6,253 nt of DNA from Minisyncoccota bacterium (GCA_028689175.1 JAQTWS010000030.1:1-6253), one strand, 5' to 3'. Counted from the first letter of the stretch, positions 1 to 5,293 are shown. Translations and numbers: made by a program. The notes: a model not told the origin generated them from the letters alone.

Positions 1-303
1 TAATGGATAATCTTAAAATTGTATTTGATTTAGATAATGCATTGGATAATAAAGAAAAAGCACTTGAAAGAATGAATCAATTCATTTCAAAATGGAAAAA
101 AGATTATCCCTTCTTAACTAGAATGAACATATCTGAAAGCCATTTTACTTACCTTGAGTTTTCATTTGAAATAAGAAGAATGATATTTAATGTGGATGAA
201 GATAATGGACGTAGAAGAAAGAGTTTACAAATATCCGATTACAAGGCTTTATCCTGTTAGAGAAAAACTTTTAGACATGTTAAAAAAGACATTACAAATT
301 TAA
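1..303 (+). pseudogene. IS256/mutator-family transposase, C-terminal remnant with internal deletion
   Basis: The first part reads in frame from the left edge; the ATG at 3 is probably internal, not the true start. It contains an ALER..QFISKWKKDYP stretch and then LEFSFEIRRMIF. These match the conserved C-terminal part of IS256-type transposases (ALE.F...W...YP, then FEIRR.I(Y/F)TTN.IE.LN). Right after RRMIF the expected (T)TN.IE.LNR segment with the catalytic Glu is missing, and this frame stops at 258-260. The next frame, open from about 190 to the TAA at 301-303, continues with VYKYPITRLYPVREKL, which looks like the normal extreme C-terminus of such proteins. The simplest reading is a deletion of about 30 codons plus a frame change near 185-205, giving a dead gene. 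The N-terminal part lies outside the window. Its 3' end sits only some 15-40 bp from an IS30 element. Family assignment is by recalled motif, moderately sure. Confidence 0.62.
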
Positions 304-343
304 GAAACATTAACAACAATTGGACGCTCGTAGACACACTTAA

Positions 344-367
344 ATTCTAATCCAAAGTGCAACATTT
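344..367 (+). repeat. IS30 inverted repeat, left (transposase 3' side)
   Basis: A 24-bp repeat that matches the reverse complement of 1401-1424 at 21 of 24 positions, with mismatches at the 7th, 11th and 14th bases; the inner core TGCAACATTT is identical. It overlaps the transposase TAA (366-368). Confidence 0.75.
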
Positions 368-1328
368 AAGAACCGTAGAAAACCTCATTTGGGGTTAAAT
401 ACCTTAATCTTTTTCTAGGACGATTGTTAAGCAATCGTTCTACTTTTTTAACTTCTTTTTCTGTAATATTATCAAAAGACATTCCTTTAGGGAAGAACTG
501 CCTGATTAATCCATTTGTATTCTCATTAGAGCCTCTTTCCCAGGAATGATACGGATTAGCAAAGTAAATATCTATTTTAGCTTCTTTTTCAATTAATTCA
601 TATTCTGCGTTCTCAGTTCCATTATCGTAAGTACAGGTTAGTCTTTTACTTCTAGGAATACTTTTAAACATATCTACTGTCTTTCCTTTCATCTCCTCTG
701 CAGTCCTACTTCTCATCAAATCTATCTTAACAAGTCCGCTTTTTCTCTCTAAGTGAGTTAATAATACATTGCCTGTTTTATTCTTACCCTAGACAGTATC
801 TCCTTCCCAGTCTCCAATCCTTTCTTTCTTATTAACAACATTAGGCCGTAGAGATATATTCTTTTTCTTCTCAAGCTCTTTTTTTCGCTTTATTCTTAAA
901 CTAGTTCCTCTTCTTCTCCTGTATTTACCTTTCTGGCATCGTAAATATTTAACTAAGTCTTGTCTTTTTTCATAAATAAAGGCATATATACTATCTTTTC
1001 CTATTACTATTCCTTTGCTTCTTAGCTTCCCACTGATTTCTTCAGGACTCCAGTACTTTTTTAAATATCGAATGACTATATTTCTTAATTCAGGGATCAT
1101 TATCTATCTTCCTAAACCTCTTATTCCCTTGATTCTGTTATTCTTCGTTATTCTTTTAGCTACTCTAGCATCATATACCTTATCTTCTCTACATTTCTTT
1201 GTTCTTTCTCTCCAGATTGTAGTTCTATCTTTGTTTAGTAATTGAGCTATATCTTTCTTTTTTACTTTAGCTTTAAGTAAAACTGCTAGCTCATTTCTTT
1301 GAACTCGTGTAATATGTGTGTAGGACAT
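366..1328 (-). pseudogene. IS30-family DDE transposase with two in-frame TAG codons
   Basis: Read from the ATG at 1326-1328 (product starting MSYTHITRVQRNEL), the frame is continuous to the TAA at 366-368. It has 320 codons, the usual IS30 length, apart from TAG at codon 75 (1104-1106) and codon 180 (789-791). Residues 1-45 form the IS30 N-terminal helix-turn-helix (ELAVLLKAKVKKKDIAQLL..DRTTIWRE). Residues 77-110 include the conserved RYLKKYWSPEEISGKL. The catalytic core is complete: D177 in GDWEGDTV, D235 in TYDNGTEN and E269 in ERGSNENTNGL, with exactly 33 residues between D235 and E269 as expected for DD(33)E. C-terminal NNRPRKRLRYLTPNEVF is also typical. Everything between the stops is well conserved, so inactivation looks recent. 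The longer upstream in-frame ATG at 1443-1445 is unlikely because it lies outside the inner repeat and the added residues are unlike the family. If translated, only fragments would be made. Confidence 0.85.
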
Positions 1329-1365
1329 CTTTTTGTATTTTATCTTTTTATTGTTTATACAAGAT

Positions 1366-1374
1366 ATTATACCA
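1366..1374 (-). promoter_or_regulatory. Extended -10 promoter for the IS30 transposase
   Basis: On the minus strand this reads TGGTATAAT, a perfect -10 hexamer with the TGn extension. It lies 37 bp upstream of the transposase ATG at 1328. No good -35 is seen at 16-18 bp upstream, but an extended -10 does not need one. The leader between -10 and ATG has no Shine-Dalgarno sequence. Confidence 0.5.
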
Positions 1375-1400
1375 TAAAGAGGTGTCCTTTTGTGTTTTAG

Positions 1401-1424
1401 AAATGTTGCAGTTCGGAGTAGAAT
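1401..1424 (-). repeat. IS30 inverted repeat, right (transposase 5' side)
   Basis: Partner of 344-367, 21/24 identical after reverse complementing. It also contains ATGTTGCA followed about 13 nt later by TGCAGCACAT (1423-1432), so this end can form an imperfect hairpin of its own. Confidence 0.75.
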
Positions 1425-1438
1425 GCAGCACATAAAAG

Positions 1439-1467
1439 TTGACACTATCCAATTTCTATTTTTTACT
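1439..1467 (+). promoter_or_regulatory. Outward-facing promoter at the IS30 right end
   Basis: A perfect -35 TTGACA (1439-1444) is followed after exactly 17 bp by TTTACT (1462-1467), which matches TATAAT at 4 of 6 positions. The -35 lies within the putative IS tip and the -10 just beyond it, so this would be a hybrid promoter created by insertion, a known effect of many IS ends. Transcription would start near 1474 and run through the hairpin leader into the gene at 1535. The weak -10 keeps this tentative. Confidence 0.4.
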
Positions 1468-1477
1468 TTTGCGCAGG

Positions 1478-1533
1478 TAGTAGTACCTACTAGATTTTTT
1501 TCTTTTATAAATTAAAATATTAGTAGGTTTTTT
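1478..1533 (+). promoter_or_regulatory. Leader with two mutually exclusive hairpins, attenuator-like
   Basis: CTACTA (1487-1492) can pair with TAGTAG just upstream (1478-1483, 3-nt loop) or with a second TAGTAG downstream (1521-1526). The first hairpin is followed by a run of seven T (1495-1501), like a small intrinsic terminator. The alternative pairing extends to 8 bp, ACCTACTA (1485-1492) with TAGTAGGT (1521-1528), and is followed by T to 1533. That is one base before the ATG at 1535. The downstream arm also holds AGTAGG, the only weak Shine-Dalgarno-like sequence near this start, which would be masked in the long form. This fits a transcriptional or translational switch, or simply a terminator left from a neighbour displaced by the IS30. 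The stems are short and mostly A-T. Confidence 0.4.
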
Positions 1534-1534
1534 C

Positions 1535-2242
1535 ATGCAAAATCCAATAATAGAATTACAATTTGATAAGAAATTAGATCAAGATATTGCTTGGCAGTTT
1601 TATAATAATCCCAATATCGGTGGGGTAGATTTTTGACAGGAAAGAGTTATTAAATTTCATCCTAAATTAAAAGATATTGATAAAGAAAAAGATAAAAAAA
1701 AATTTTTAAGTAACTATATTTTAGCTTATTATAATGAACATCAAAAAGAACTAGAAAAACTTTCTAAAGAAGTTGATATAAATCTAGGACAAAAACAAGA
1801 TAAATTTTTTGAGAAGACTGCTAAAATTTTTAATGATTATCCTTGGCCTACTAAAAAGATTATGGGCAATTTTTCGATATTTAATTTCTGTCCACGCTTT
1901 TTGGATGATAATGAATTCCAGGTTTTCTTGTATGATGATAAGGACCATCAATCTTTTACGATCTTTCATGAATGTCTTCATTTTCTTTTTTATGATTATG
2001 CAAAGAAGAAATTTCCTAAAACATTGGGTAAAATGGAAACAGAAAGTGGTTCTTTTTGGGACTTAGCAGAAGTATTTAATGTAGTTAGTCAAAACACAGA
2101 AGATTTTAAATCTTTACATGGTGAGATAAAAGATATTAAATATCCTGAACATAAAAAATTAATTGAATATGGTATGGATATTTTTAATAAAGATAAGGAT
2201 GTTTACAAATGGATTAAAGAGATGCTCAAAGTAATAAAATAA
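1535..2242 (+). pseudogene. HExxH putative zinc metallopeptidase, interrupted by in-frame TGA
   Basis: A 235-codon frame runs from ATG 1535 to TAA 2240-2242 and is broken only by TGA at codon 34 (1634-1636). On either side of the stop the product is well formed: ...IGGVDF, stop, QERVIKFHPKL. Residues 145-149 are HECLH inside a hydrophobic FTIFHECLHFLFYDY helix, the classical HExxH zinc-binding/catalytic motif. E179 in WDLAEVFNVV, 30 residues further on, is a candidate third ligand as in gluzincin-like proteases. No signal peptide or membrane segment is evident, so it would be cytoplasmic. I do not recognise a named family. TGG to TGA (a Trp after DF) is the simplest explanation of the stop. 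The first ATG after it is at 1862, which would give a 126-aa product that still holds the HExxH helix. Whether that is made, or the whole is a recent pseudogene, cannot be told here. The gene lies directly downstream of the IS30 end and its hairpin leader. Confidence 0.6.
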
Positions 2243-2276
2243 AAAAACATAAATTTTCATATACGTATGTTTTTTT
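2241..2276 (+). terminator. Possible A-T-rich hairpin terminator after the HExxH gene
   Basis: AAAAAAACATA (2241-2251) pairs perfectly with TATGTTTTTTT (2266-2276), an 11-bp stem with a 14-nt loop, starting at the gene's stop codon and ending in a T run. Because the stem is symmetrical (A run/T run) it could act in both directions. Only one G-C pair is present, so the stem is weak. It overlaps the -35 region of a possible promoter for the next segment. Confidence 0.4.
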
Positions 2277-2278
2277 GT

Positions 2279-2310
2279 TATAATAAATATACATACGAAG
2301 AGCGTATAAT
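2279..2310 (+). promoter_or_regulatory. Tandem TATAAT boxes with ATACG/CGTAT half-sites
   Basis: Two perfect TATAAT hexamers occur at 2279-2284 and 2305-2310. The second ends 7 nt before the ATG at 2318, the same near-leaderless geometry seen at 4138 and 4212. The first has a weak -35, TTCATA (2256-2261), at 17 bp. Between the boxes, ATACG (2293-2297) and CGTAT (2303-2307) form an inverted repeat around AAGAG, and another ATACGTAT palindrome lies at 2261-2268. The inverted repeat overlaps the second -10, so it could be an operator. Without an intact downstream gene this remains speculative. Confidence 0.3.
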
Positions 2311-2317
2311 AAGAAAA

Positions 2318-2744
2318 ATGAAAATGATTGAGGAAGCTTTACGGGTATTAGAGATTTAATGTTTCTAACTTGAATAACTTATCCAATTTGAGACTATCTT
2401 AAAATTAGTAGCAAAATAGATGTTCTTTTCGAAAAAATATAAGATGATTTTCAAAATACTAAAATTAAAGAAATTAAAAATAACGAGTGCTTCCGTTTGT
2501 TATCTTTAATGATTCTAAAGAAAATTCTAACGGTAGAGTTATTAAAACTGGATGGGATATGCATAGGAGGGTAAAGATATTAATTTTATCATAAAAAGTT
2601 AGAGAAATGTGTAAGCTCAATAAAAATGAAGAATCTTTAGATAGAAAATTTATGAATCTGTTACATTTTTTAAAAAGTTATAGCAAAAATAATGATTTTA
2701 AATTAATGAGAAGAATAATTAAAAGTGCCATAAAATATTCCTAG
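2318..2744 (+). pseudogene. Decayed small gene of unknown function (gene-poor stretch 2243-2740)
   Basis: No intact gene is visible in this stretch, but it reads like broken coding sequence. A start at 2318 gives MKMIEEALRVLEI and stops at 2357-2359. Protein-like sequence continues in another frame at 2352-2399. It then moves to a third frame from 2392 (KISSKIDVLFEKI, stop at 2440-2442, DDFQNTKIKEIKNNE), and from about 2496 to the one ending at TAG 2742-2744 (FVIFNDSKENSNGRVIKTGW, stop at 2592-2594). Joined, the pieces would make a charged protein of about 140 residues. The last open piece, ATG 2607 to 2744, gives 45 aa. Its stop overlaps that of the convergent thymidylate synthase gene. I recognise no family. 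It could also be unrelated AT-rich spacer that happens to read as lysine-rich peptide, so confidence is low. Confidence 0.35.
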
Positions 2745-4138
2745 TCTTGATCTTGAATATATTTTAAGCCATTCTTTAATGCTAACTCAGCCTTGTGAAG
2801 TTCGGTGCCCAAATAAATTGCATGCGCAGCATCTGTTATAAATGTACTAATTTGATCTCTAATTTCTTGGGCATTTTTACCTTTAAATTCTTGGAGAAAA
2901 TTTCCATTAGCATCAATGTGTTTGACGTATATTTCATCATCGATCTCAATTACAAAATTTCCTCTTGGGTCAATTTCACATTCTAGTTTTGGCTTATGTC
3001 TTTCAATCATTCTTTGAGCTTCGAGAAAATCTCGTTCATATATGTGAGCAGAGCAAGATACAATAACTAGTTTACCAATTTTAAGGTTCAATATTTCTGC
3101 TATTTCCTTTTGAATTTTTAAAAGTCCGTAAGTATTTTGAGGCCATGCTCTATACATGTCATTAGAACGGAAATAAGCAGTTACATAAAGGATGTTGTCC
3201 TGAACAAGAGCTTGTACTAAATCAAGACAAGGCGACTTTACATTTTTACAATCCTTTTCTACATTCCAAGTAAAGGCTATTGCTCTTCGAGAATAATTTT
3301 CTCTTTTTAATTCCTCAATAATACCTTTAATTTGATTAATTCCATTATGATTTCTAAGTCTGCTTCCGTATGTATATTCCACTCCTTCAAAAACACAATC
3401 TGTCATCATTTGAGGATAATAATTTATTAAATCATTTTTATTAAAGTATAGATATGAAGGAAGCGATGGGTTGTCTGGATCGTCATTATTAATAACAGTT
3501 ATAATATCAATTAATTCTCTTTGTTTTTCCCCATAAGCACTCATTTTTTCAAATCCAAATTTTAAAATTCTATCTAAAACCTTAAGCCATACCTCCGGAA
3601 CTCTTTTACCTTCAATTCTAAAACCAACTTTTTCAGATGGGAAGGCATTTACGCTTTTTGCTAAGTGATCTTCAAAATTGAGAGGTTCGTTAGTCCATTT
3701 TTTAGGAAGATCTAATTGATTTAAATTTTTAATAGCAAGATCAATTTCTTGCGGTTCTAGAAAAAGAGAATGCTTACTAAAATATTCTATGAATTCCTTG
3801 ATTTTATCTTCAGGAATTTCTTCGTGAATAAAACTCTTTTTTTCTTTATTTAAAAAACTTTTGAATTCTTTCAAGCTTTGAGACAAATCTTTTCCAGTAA
3901 TAATTAAAAAATTAATATTGGGATTCAAAAACAAATTCCTAATGATAAAATTAATTCCTTCTTTAGAATATAGCTGACCAATTACCGATATTTTTTCTTT
4001 AGATTTTTCTGATAATTCTTTAAAAACATCTTCCTTTTTTGTCCATCCTGTAACAATGGCAATACTCGAATTTATATTTTTATTAACAATTAATTGATTG
4101 CTATAATATTTTGGCCAGATTTGTAATTCATCATTCAT
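2741..4138 (-). CDS. thyA: Thymidylate synthase (ThyA type) fused to MtrA-like and DUF4346 domains
   Basis: The core makes dTMP from dUMP with methylene-tetrahydrofolate. At 465 aa it is far longer than the roughly 264-aa E. coli enzyme. Residues about 20-100 (SIAIVT...IGQLYSKEGINFIIRN, NPNINFLIITGKD) resemble the corrinoid-binding subunit A of tetrahydromethanopterin methyltransferase (MtrA). Residues about 150-375 are the synthase: R284/R285 (SRRAIAFTWN) for phosphate binding, catalytic C304 (KSPC), RSND at 324-327, N335 (PQNTYG), and H365/Y367 (SAHIY). This core looks like the divergent archaeal-type ThyA. Residues about 385-465 (DPRGNFVIEID, then HAIYLGTELHKAELAL, GLKYIQD) match DUF4346, often linked to MtrA-like domains. 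All catalytic residues are present, so it should be active; the flanking domains may bind a pterin or corrinoid-like ligand, but this is not known. Its promoter predicts a leaderless mRNA. It stands alone, with no dihydrofolate reductase beside it, and is divergent from the PEBP gene. Confidence 0.88.
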   Translation of the reverse strand: MNDELQIWPKYYSNQLIVNKNINSSIAIVTGWTKKEDVFKELSEKSKEKISVIGQLYSKEGINFIIRNLFLNPNINFLIITGKDLSQSLKEFKSFLNKEKKSFIHEEIPEDKIKEFIEYFSKHSLFLEPQEIDLAIKNLNQLDLPKKWTNEPLNFEDHLAKSVNAFPSEKVGFRIEGKRVPEVWLKVLDRILKFGFEKMSAYGEKQRELIDIITVINNDDPDNPSLPSYLYFNKNDLINYYPQMMTDCVFEGVEYTYGSRLRNHNGINQIKGIIEELKRENYSRRAIAFTWNVEKDCKNVKSPCLDLVQALVQDNILYVTAYFRSNDMYRAWPQNTYGLLKIQKEIAEILNLKIGKLVIVSCSAHIYERDFLEAQRMIERHKPKLECEIDPRGNFVIEIDDEIYVKHIDANGNFLQEFKGKNAQEIRDQISTFITDAAHAIYLGTELHKAELALKNGLKYIQDQD

Positions 4139-4144
4139 AATCTT

Positions 4145-4173
4145 ATATTACCCAAAAATTTTACCTTTGTAAA
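4145..4173 (-). promoter_or_regulatory. thyA promoter, predicted leaderless
   Basis: On the minus strand, TTTACA (4168-4173, 5/6 to consensus) is followed after exactly 17 bp by TAATAT (4145-4150, 4/6). Six nucleotides separate the -10 from the ATG (4136-4138), so the start of transcription should fall on or next to the A of the ATG. No room remains for a ribosome-binding site. Confidence 0.55.
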
Positions 4174-4196
4174 ATATTTTTAATTAATCAAAATAA

Positions 4197-4205
4197 TGCT
4201 ATAAT
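4197..4205 (+). promoter_or_regulatory. Extended -10 promoter of the PEBP gene, predicted leaderless
   Basis: TGCTATAAT is a perfect extended -10. It ends 6 nt before the ATG at 4212, putting transcription start at the initiation codon. The -35 region (around 4177-4182) is only T-rich. The divergent thyA promoter lies within the same 73-bp gap. Confidence 0.6.
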
Positions 4206-4211
4206 TTAAGT

Positions 4212-4661
4212 ATGATAATTATTAAAAGTCTTGCATTTTCAAATAATGAATTAATACCTCAAAAGTATACCTGTGATGGAAAAAATATTAATCCAGGCCT
4301 TCATATCGCGGACGTGCCAGAAGAAGCTAAAAGCTTAGTTTTAATTGTTGACGATCCAGATGCCCCAAAAAGAGTTTGGACTCACTGGATTGTTTTTAAT
4401 ATAGATCCAAATGTAAAAGAAATAAGGGAAGATAGTTTACCTCTTAATGGTGTTTTAGGAGCTAATACATCTGGAAAGATTGGATACGAAGGACCATGTC
4501 CTCCCAAAGGAGAAACTCATCGTTATTTTTTTAAAGTTTATGCACTAGACACGATTTTTAGTTTGCAGACAAGCGGTTCTGGTAGAGAAGATATAGAAAA
4601 AGCAATGGAGAATCATATTCTTGATGAAGGTGAATTAATGGGTATATATTTTAGAGATTAA
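4212..4661 (+). CDS. YbhB/YbcL-type PEBP (Raf kinase inhibitor-like) protein
   Basis: At 149 aa it has the usual length of the bacterial/archaeal phosphatidylethanolamine-binding-like family. All family signatures are present in order: CDGKNINPGL (21-30), DDPDAP (47-52), THWIVFNI (57-64), YEGPCPP (92-98) and HRYFFKVYALD (103-113). The DPDAP and GPCPP...HRY motifs line the anion-binding pocket that binds phosphate-like head groups in this fold. No signal peptide is seen, so it is probably cytoplasmic. The physiological role of the bacterial members is not settled. The start is fixed by a perfect extended -10 just upstream, which makes the mRNA leaderless, and ends at TAA. The gene is divergent from thyA and seems monocistronic, since the next gene has its own promoter beginning 2 nt after this stop. 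Nothing is missing or unusual apart from NPGL where SPPL is more common. Confidence 0.93.
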   Translation: MIIIKSLAFSNNELIPQKYTCDGKNINPGLHIADVPEEAKSLVLIVDDPDAPKRVWTHWIVFNIDPNVKEIREDSLPLNGVLGANTSGKIGYEGPCPPKGETHRYFFKVYALDTIFSLQTSGSGREDIEKAMENHILDEGELMGIYFRD

Positions 4662-4662
4662 T

Positions 4663-4691
4663 TTGACAAAAATGTTAAAAATATATAACAT
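4663..4691 (+). promoter_or_regulatory. Promoter of the DUF2178-like/XRE operon
   Basis: A perfect TTGACA (4663-4668) is followed by a 17-bp spacer and TAACAT (4686-4691, 4/6 to TATAAT). The -35 starts 2 nt after the PEBP stop codon. The predicted leader is about 24 nt, all A/T-rich and without a Shine-Dalgarno motif. Confidence 0.6.
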
Positions 4692-4713
4692 TAAGTTATA
4701 GATAATTAACATT
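4671..4713 (+). promoter_or_regulatory. Candidate operator of the XRE repressor
   Basis: AATGTTA (4671-4677) and TAACATT (4686-4692) form a perfect 7-bp inverted repeat with an 8-nt centre, covering the promoter spacer and -10. A third half-site in the same orientation, TAACATT (4707-4713), begins exactly 21 bp after the second, two helical turns away. A small dimeric XRE protein encoded in the same operon (5096-5293) is the obvious candidate binder, giving negative autoregulation. Binding is inferred; the repeats are seen directly. Confidence 0.5.
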
Positions 4714-4721
4714 TAAAAATT

Positions 4722-5099
4722 ATGTTTAAACCTGATTACAAAACAAAATTGTTTATTGGTTTTTTAATATTTATTTTAAATATTTCACTTCAATCATTAT
4801 TCATCCTACATAGCTTTATATATTCTGCGCTAACTGCCTTGGCTGTATTTTTCTTTGTCCTAGGTTTTAATGAAAAAAGATTTGAAAAAGAACCTAAAAG
4901 AGATGAAAGAACAGATAAAATAACAGCTTATGCCGGGTTTTTAGCTTTCTATATTACTTTTTTAGCAATAGTTATTTTATGGCAATTAAATTATTTCTTT
5001 GATATCTCGATTGAATATAATATGCTACTATCGGGCATGTTTTTTGGAATGCTTTTAATATTTTTTATTGCTCGTATTTATTATAATAAAAAAATATGA
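4722..5099 (+). CDS. DUF2178-like four-helix membrane protein
   Basis: A 125-aa integral membrane protein with four predicted membrane helices at about 9-29, 31-49, 70-90 and 100-121. The short loop between helices 2 and 3 is strongly charged ([18 protein letters not shown]). The DERTDKI...A..AF.ITF pattern is the hallmark of DUF2178-like proteins, found in archaea and in some bacteria. They are commonly encoded directly upstream of a small XRE-type regulator, as here. Function is unknown. The genetic pairing suggests the membrane protein modulates, or is controlled by, the repressor; I see no catalytic motif. The stop TGA overlaps the next gene's start (ATGA at 5096-5099), so the two are translationally coupled. 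The start at 4722 is the only reasonable one and has no ribosome-binding site. Expression is probably repressed through the AATGTTA/TAACATT operator. Confidence 0.72.
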   Translation: MFKPDYKTKLFIGFLIFILNISLQSLFILHSFIYSALTALAVFFFVLGFNEKRFEKEPKRDERTDKITAYAGFLAFYITFLAIVILWQLNYFFDISIEYNMLLSGMFFGMLLIFFIARIYYNKKI

Positions 5100-5293
5100 A
5101 AACAAGGATTAAAGAACTAAGAGCCAAATATGATTTAACGCAAGAAGATCTTGCAAAGAAAGTTGGTGTCAGAAGAGAAACTATTCTTTTTTTAGAAAAG
5201 GGTAAATATATGCCTTCTTTAAAGCTTGCTCATGATGTTGCAAAAGTTTTTAATTGTAATATAGAAGATGTATTTATTTTTAAAGATTTGTAA
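5096..5293 (+). CDS. Small XRE/Cro-family transcriptional regulator
   Basis: A 65-aa single-domain DNA-binding protein. The Cro/C1-type helix-turn-helix runs over nearly the whole length: first helix [11 protein letters not shown], then [11 protein letters not shown] (residues 14-24), recognition helix [11 protein letters not shown] (26-36), [13 protein letters not shown] (40-52) and the IEDVFIF tail. This matches the compact repressors that accompany DUF2178-like or similar membrane proteins. With no sensor domain, signal input probably comes through protein contact or dimer stability. The start overlaps the upstream stop as ATGA, implying coupling and the same mRNA. The likely target is its own promoter, where three TAACATT-type half-sites lie. 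The stop overlaps the -35 box of a possible downstream promoter. Confidence 0.93.
   Translation: MKTRIKELRAKYDLTQEDLAKKVGVRRETILFLEKGKYMPSLKLAHDVAKVFNCNIEDVFIFKDL

Larger units (their letters stand above)
318..1454 (-). mobile_element. IS30-family insertion sequence (defective)
   Basis: A single transposase gene on the minus strand (366-1328) is flanked by inverted repeats. The best-conserved pair is 344-367 and 1401-1424, which match at 21 of 24 positions when one is reverse-complemented; the core TGCAACATTT is perfect. Further out, a 7-bp pair, AATTGGA at 318-324 and TCCAATT at 1448-1454, may mark the true tips. However, the distance from tip to inner repeat differs by 4 nt between the ends, and I found no convincing short target duplication. 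The outer boundaries are therefore approximate. The stop codon of the transposase lies inside the left inverted repeat, a compact arrangement usual for small ISs. The element is probably immobile on its own because its transposase has two nonsense codons, but its ends could still be moved in trans. Confidence 0.72.

Noticed and set aside
789..1106. TAG recoded as a sense codon, suggested by two TAGs in the transposase.
   Set aside because: TAG appears to end thyA at 2741-2743 at the right place after the DUF4346 motif, and only a mobile element carries internal TAGs.
1015..1245. Plus-strand open frame of 76 codons with hydrophobic product.
   Set aside because: Shadow of the minus-strand IS30 transposase; the hydrophobicity comes from complementing Lys/Glu-rich codons.
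318..1454. Target-site duplication flanking the IS30.
   Set aside because: Bases outside either the inner or the outer repeat pair do not match each other convincingly, so the exact ends cannot be fixed.
1471..1533. T-box riboswitch: GTAGTACCTAC followed by a T-run hairpin resembles the AGGGTGGTACC antiterminator region.
   Set aside because: The key TGGN bulge that pairs with the tRNA acceptor end is absent (AGTA instead), there is no room for a specifier stem after the IS30 end, and the downstream gene is not an aminoacyl-tRNA or amino-acid gene.
1634..1636. Genome-wide TGA recoding (Gly, as in Gracilibacteria/Absconditabacteria, or Trp).
   Set aside because: TGA serves as the stop of the gene ending at 5099 in a classic ATGA overlap, TGG is used freely for Trp, and no other internal TGA occurs in the intact genes.
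1809..2066. Plus-strand 85-codon frame, and a minus-strand frame at 1784-1981.
   Set aside because: Both overlap the HExxH frame, which has the better coding pattern; their products have no recognisable motif.
2565..2570. Perfect Shine-Dalgarno AGGAGG.
   Set aside because: No ATG, GTG or TTG lies 5-12 nt downstream in an open frame; it sits inside the decayed coding stretch.
2795..2986. Plus-strand 63-codon frame.
   Set aside because: Antisense to the conserved C-terminal DUF4346 part of the thymidylate synthase.
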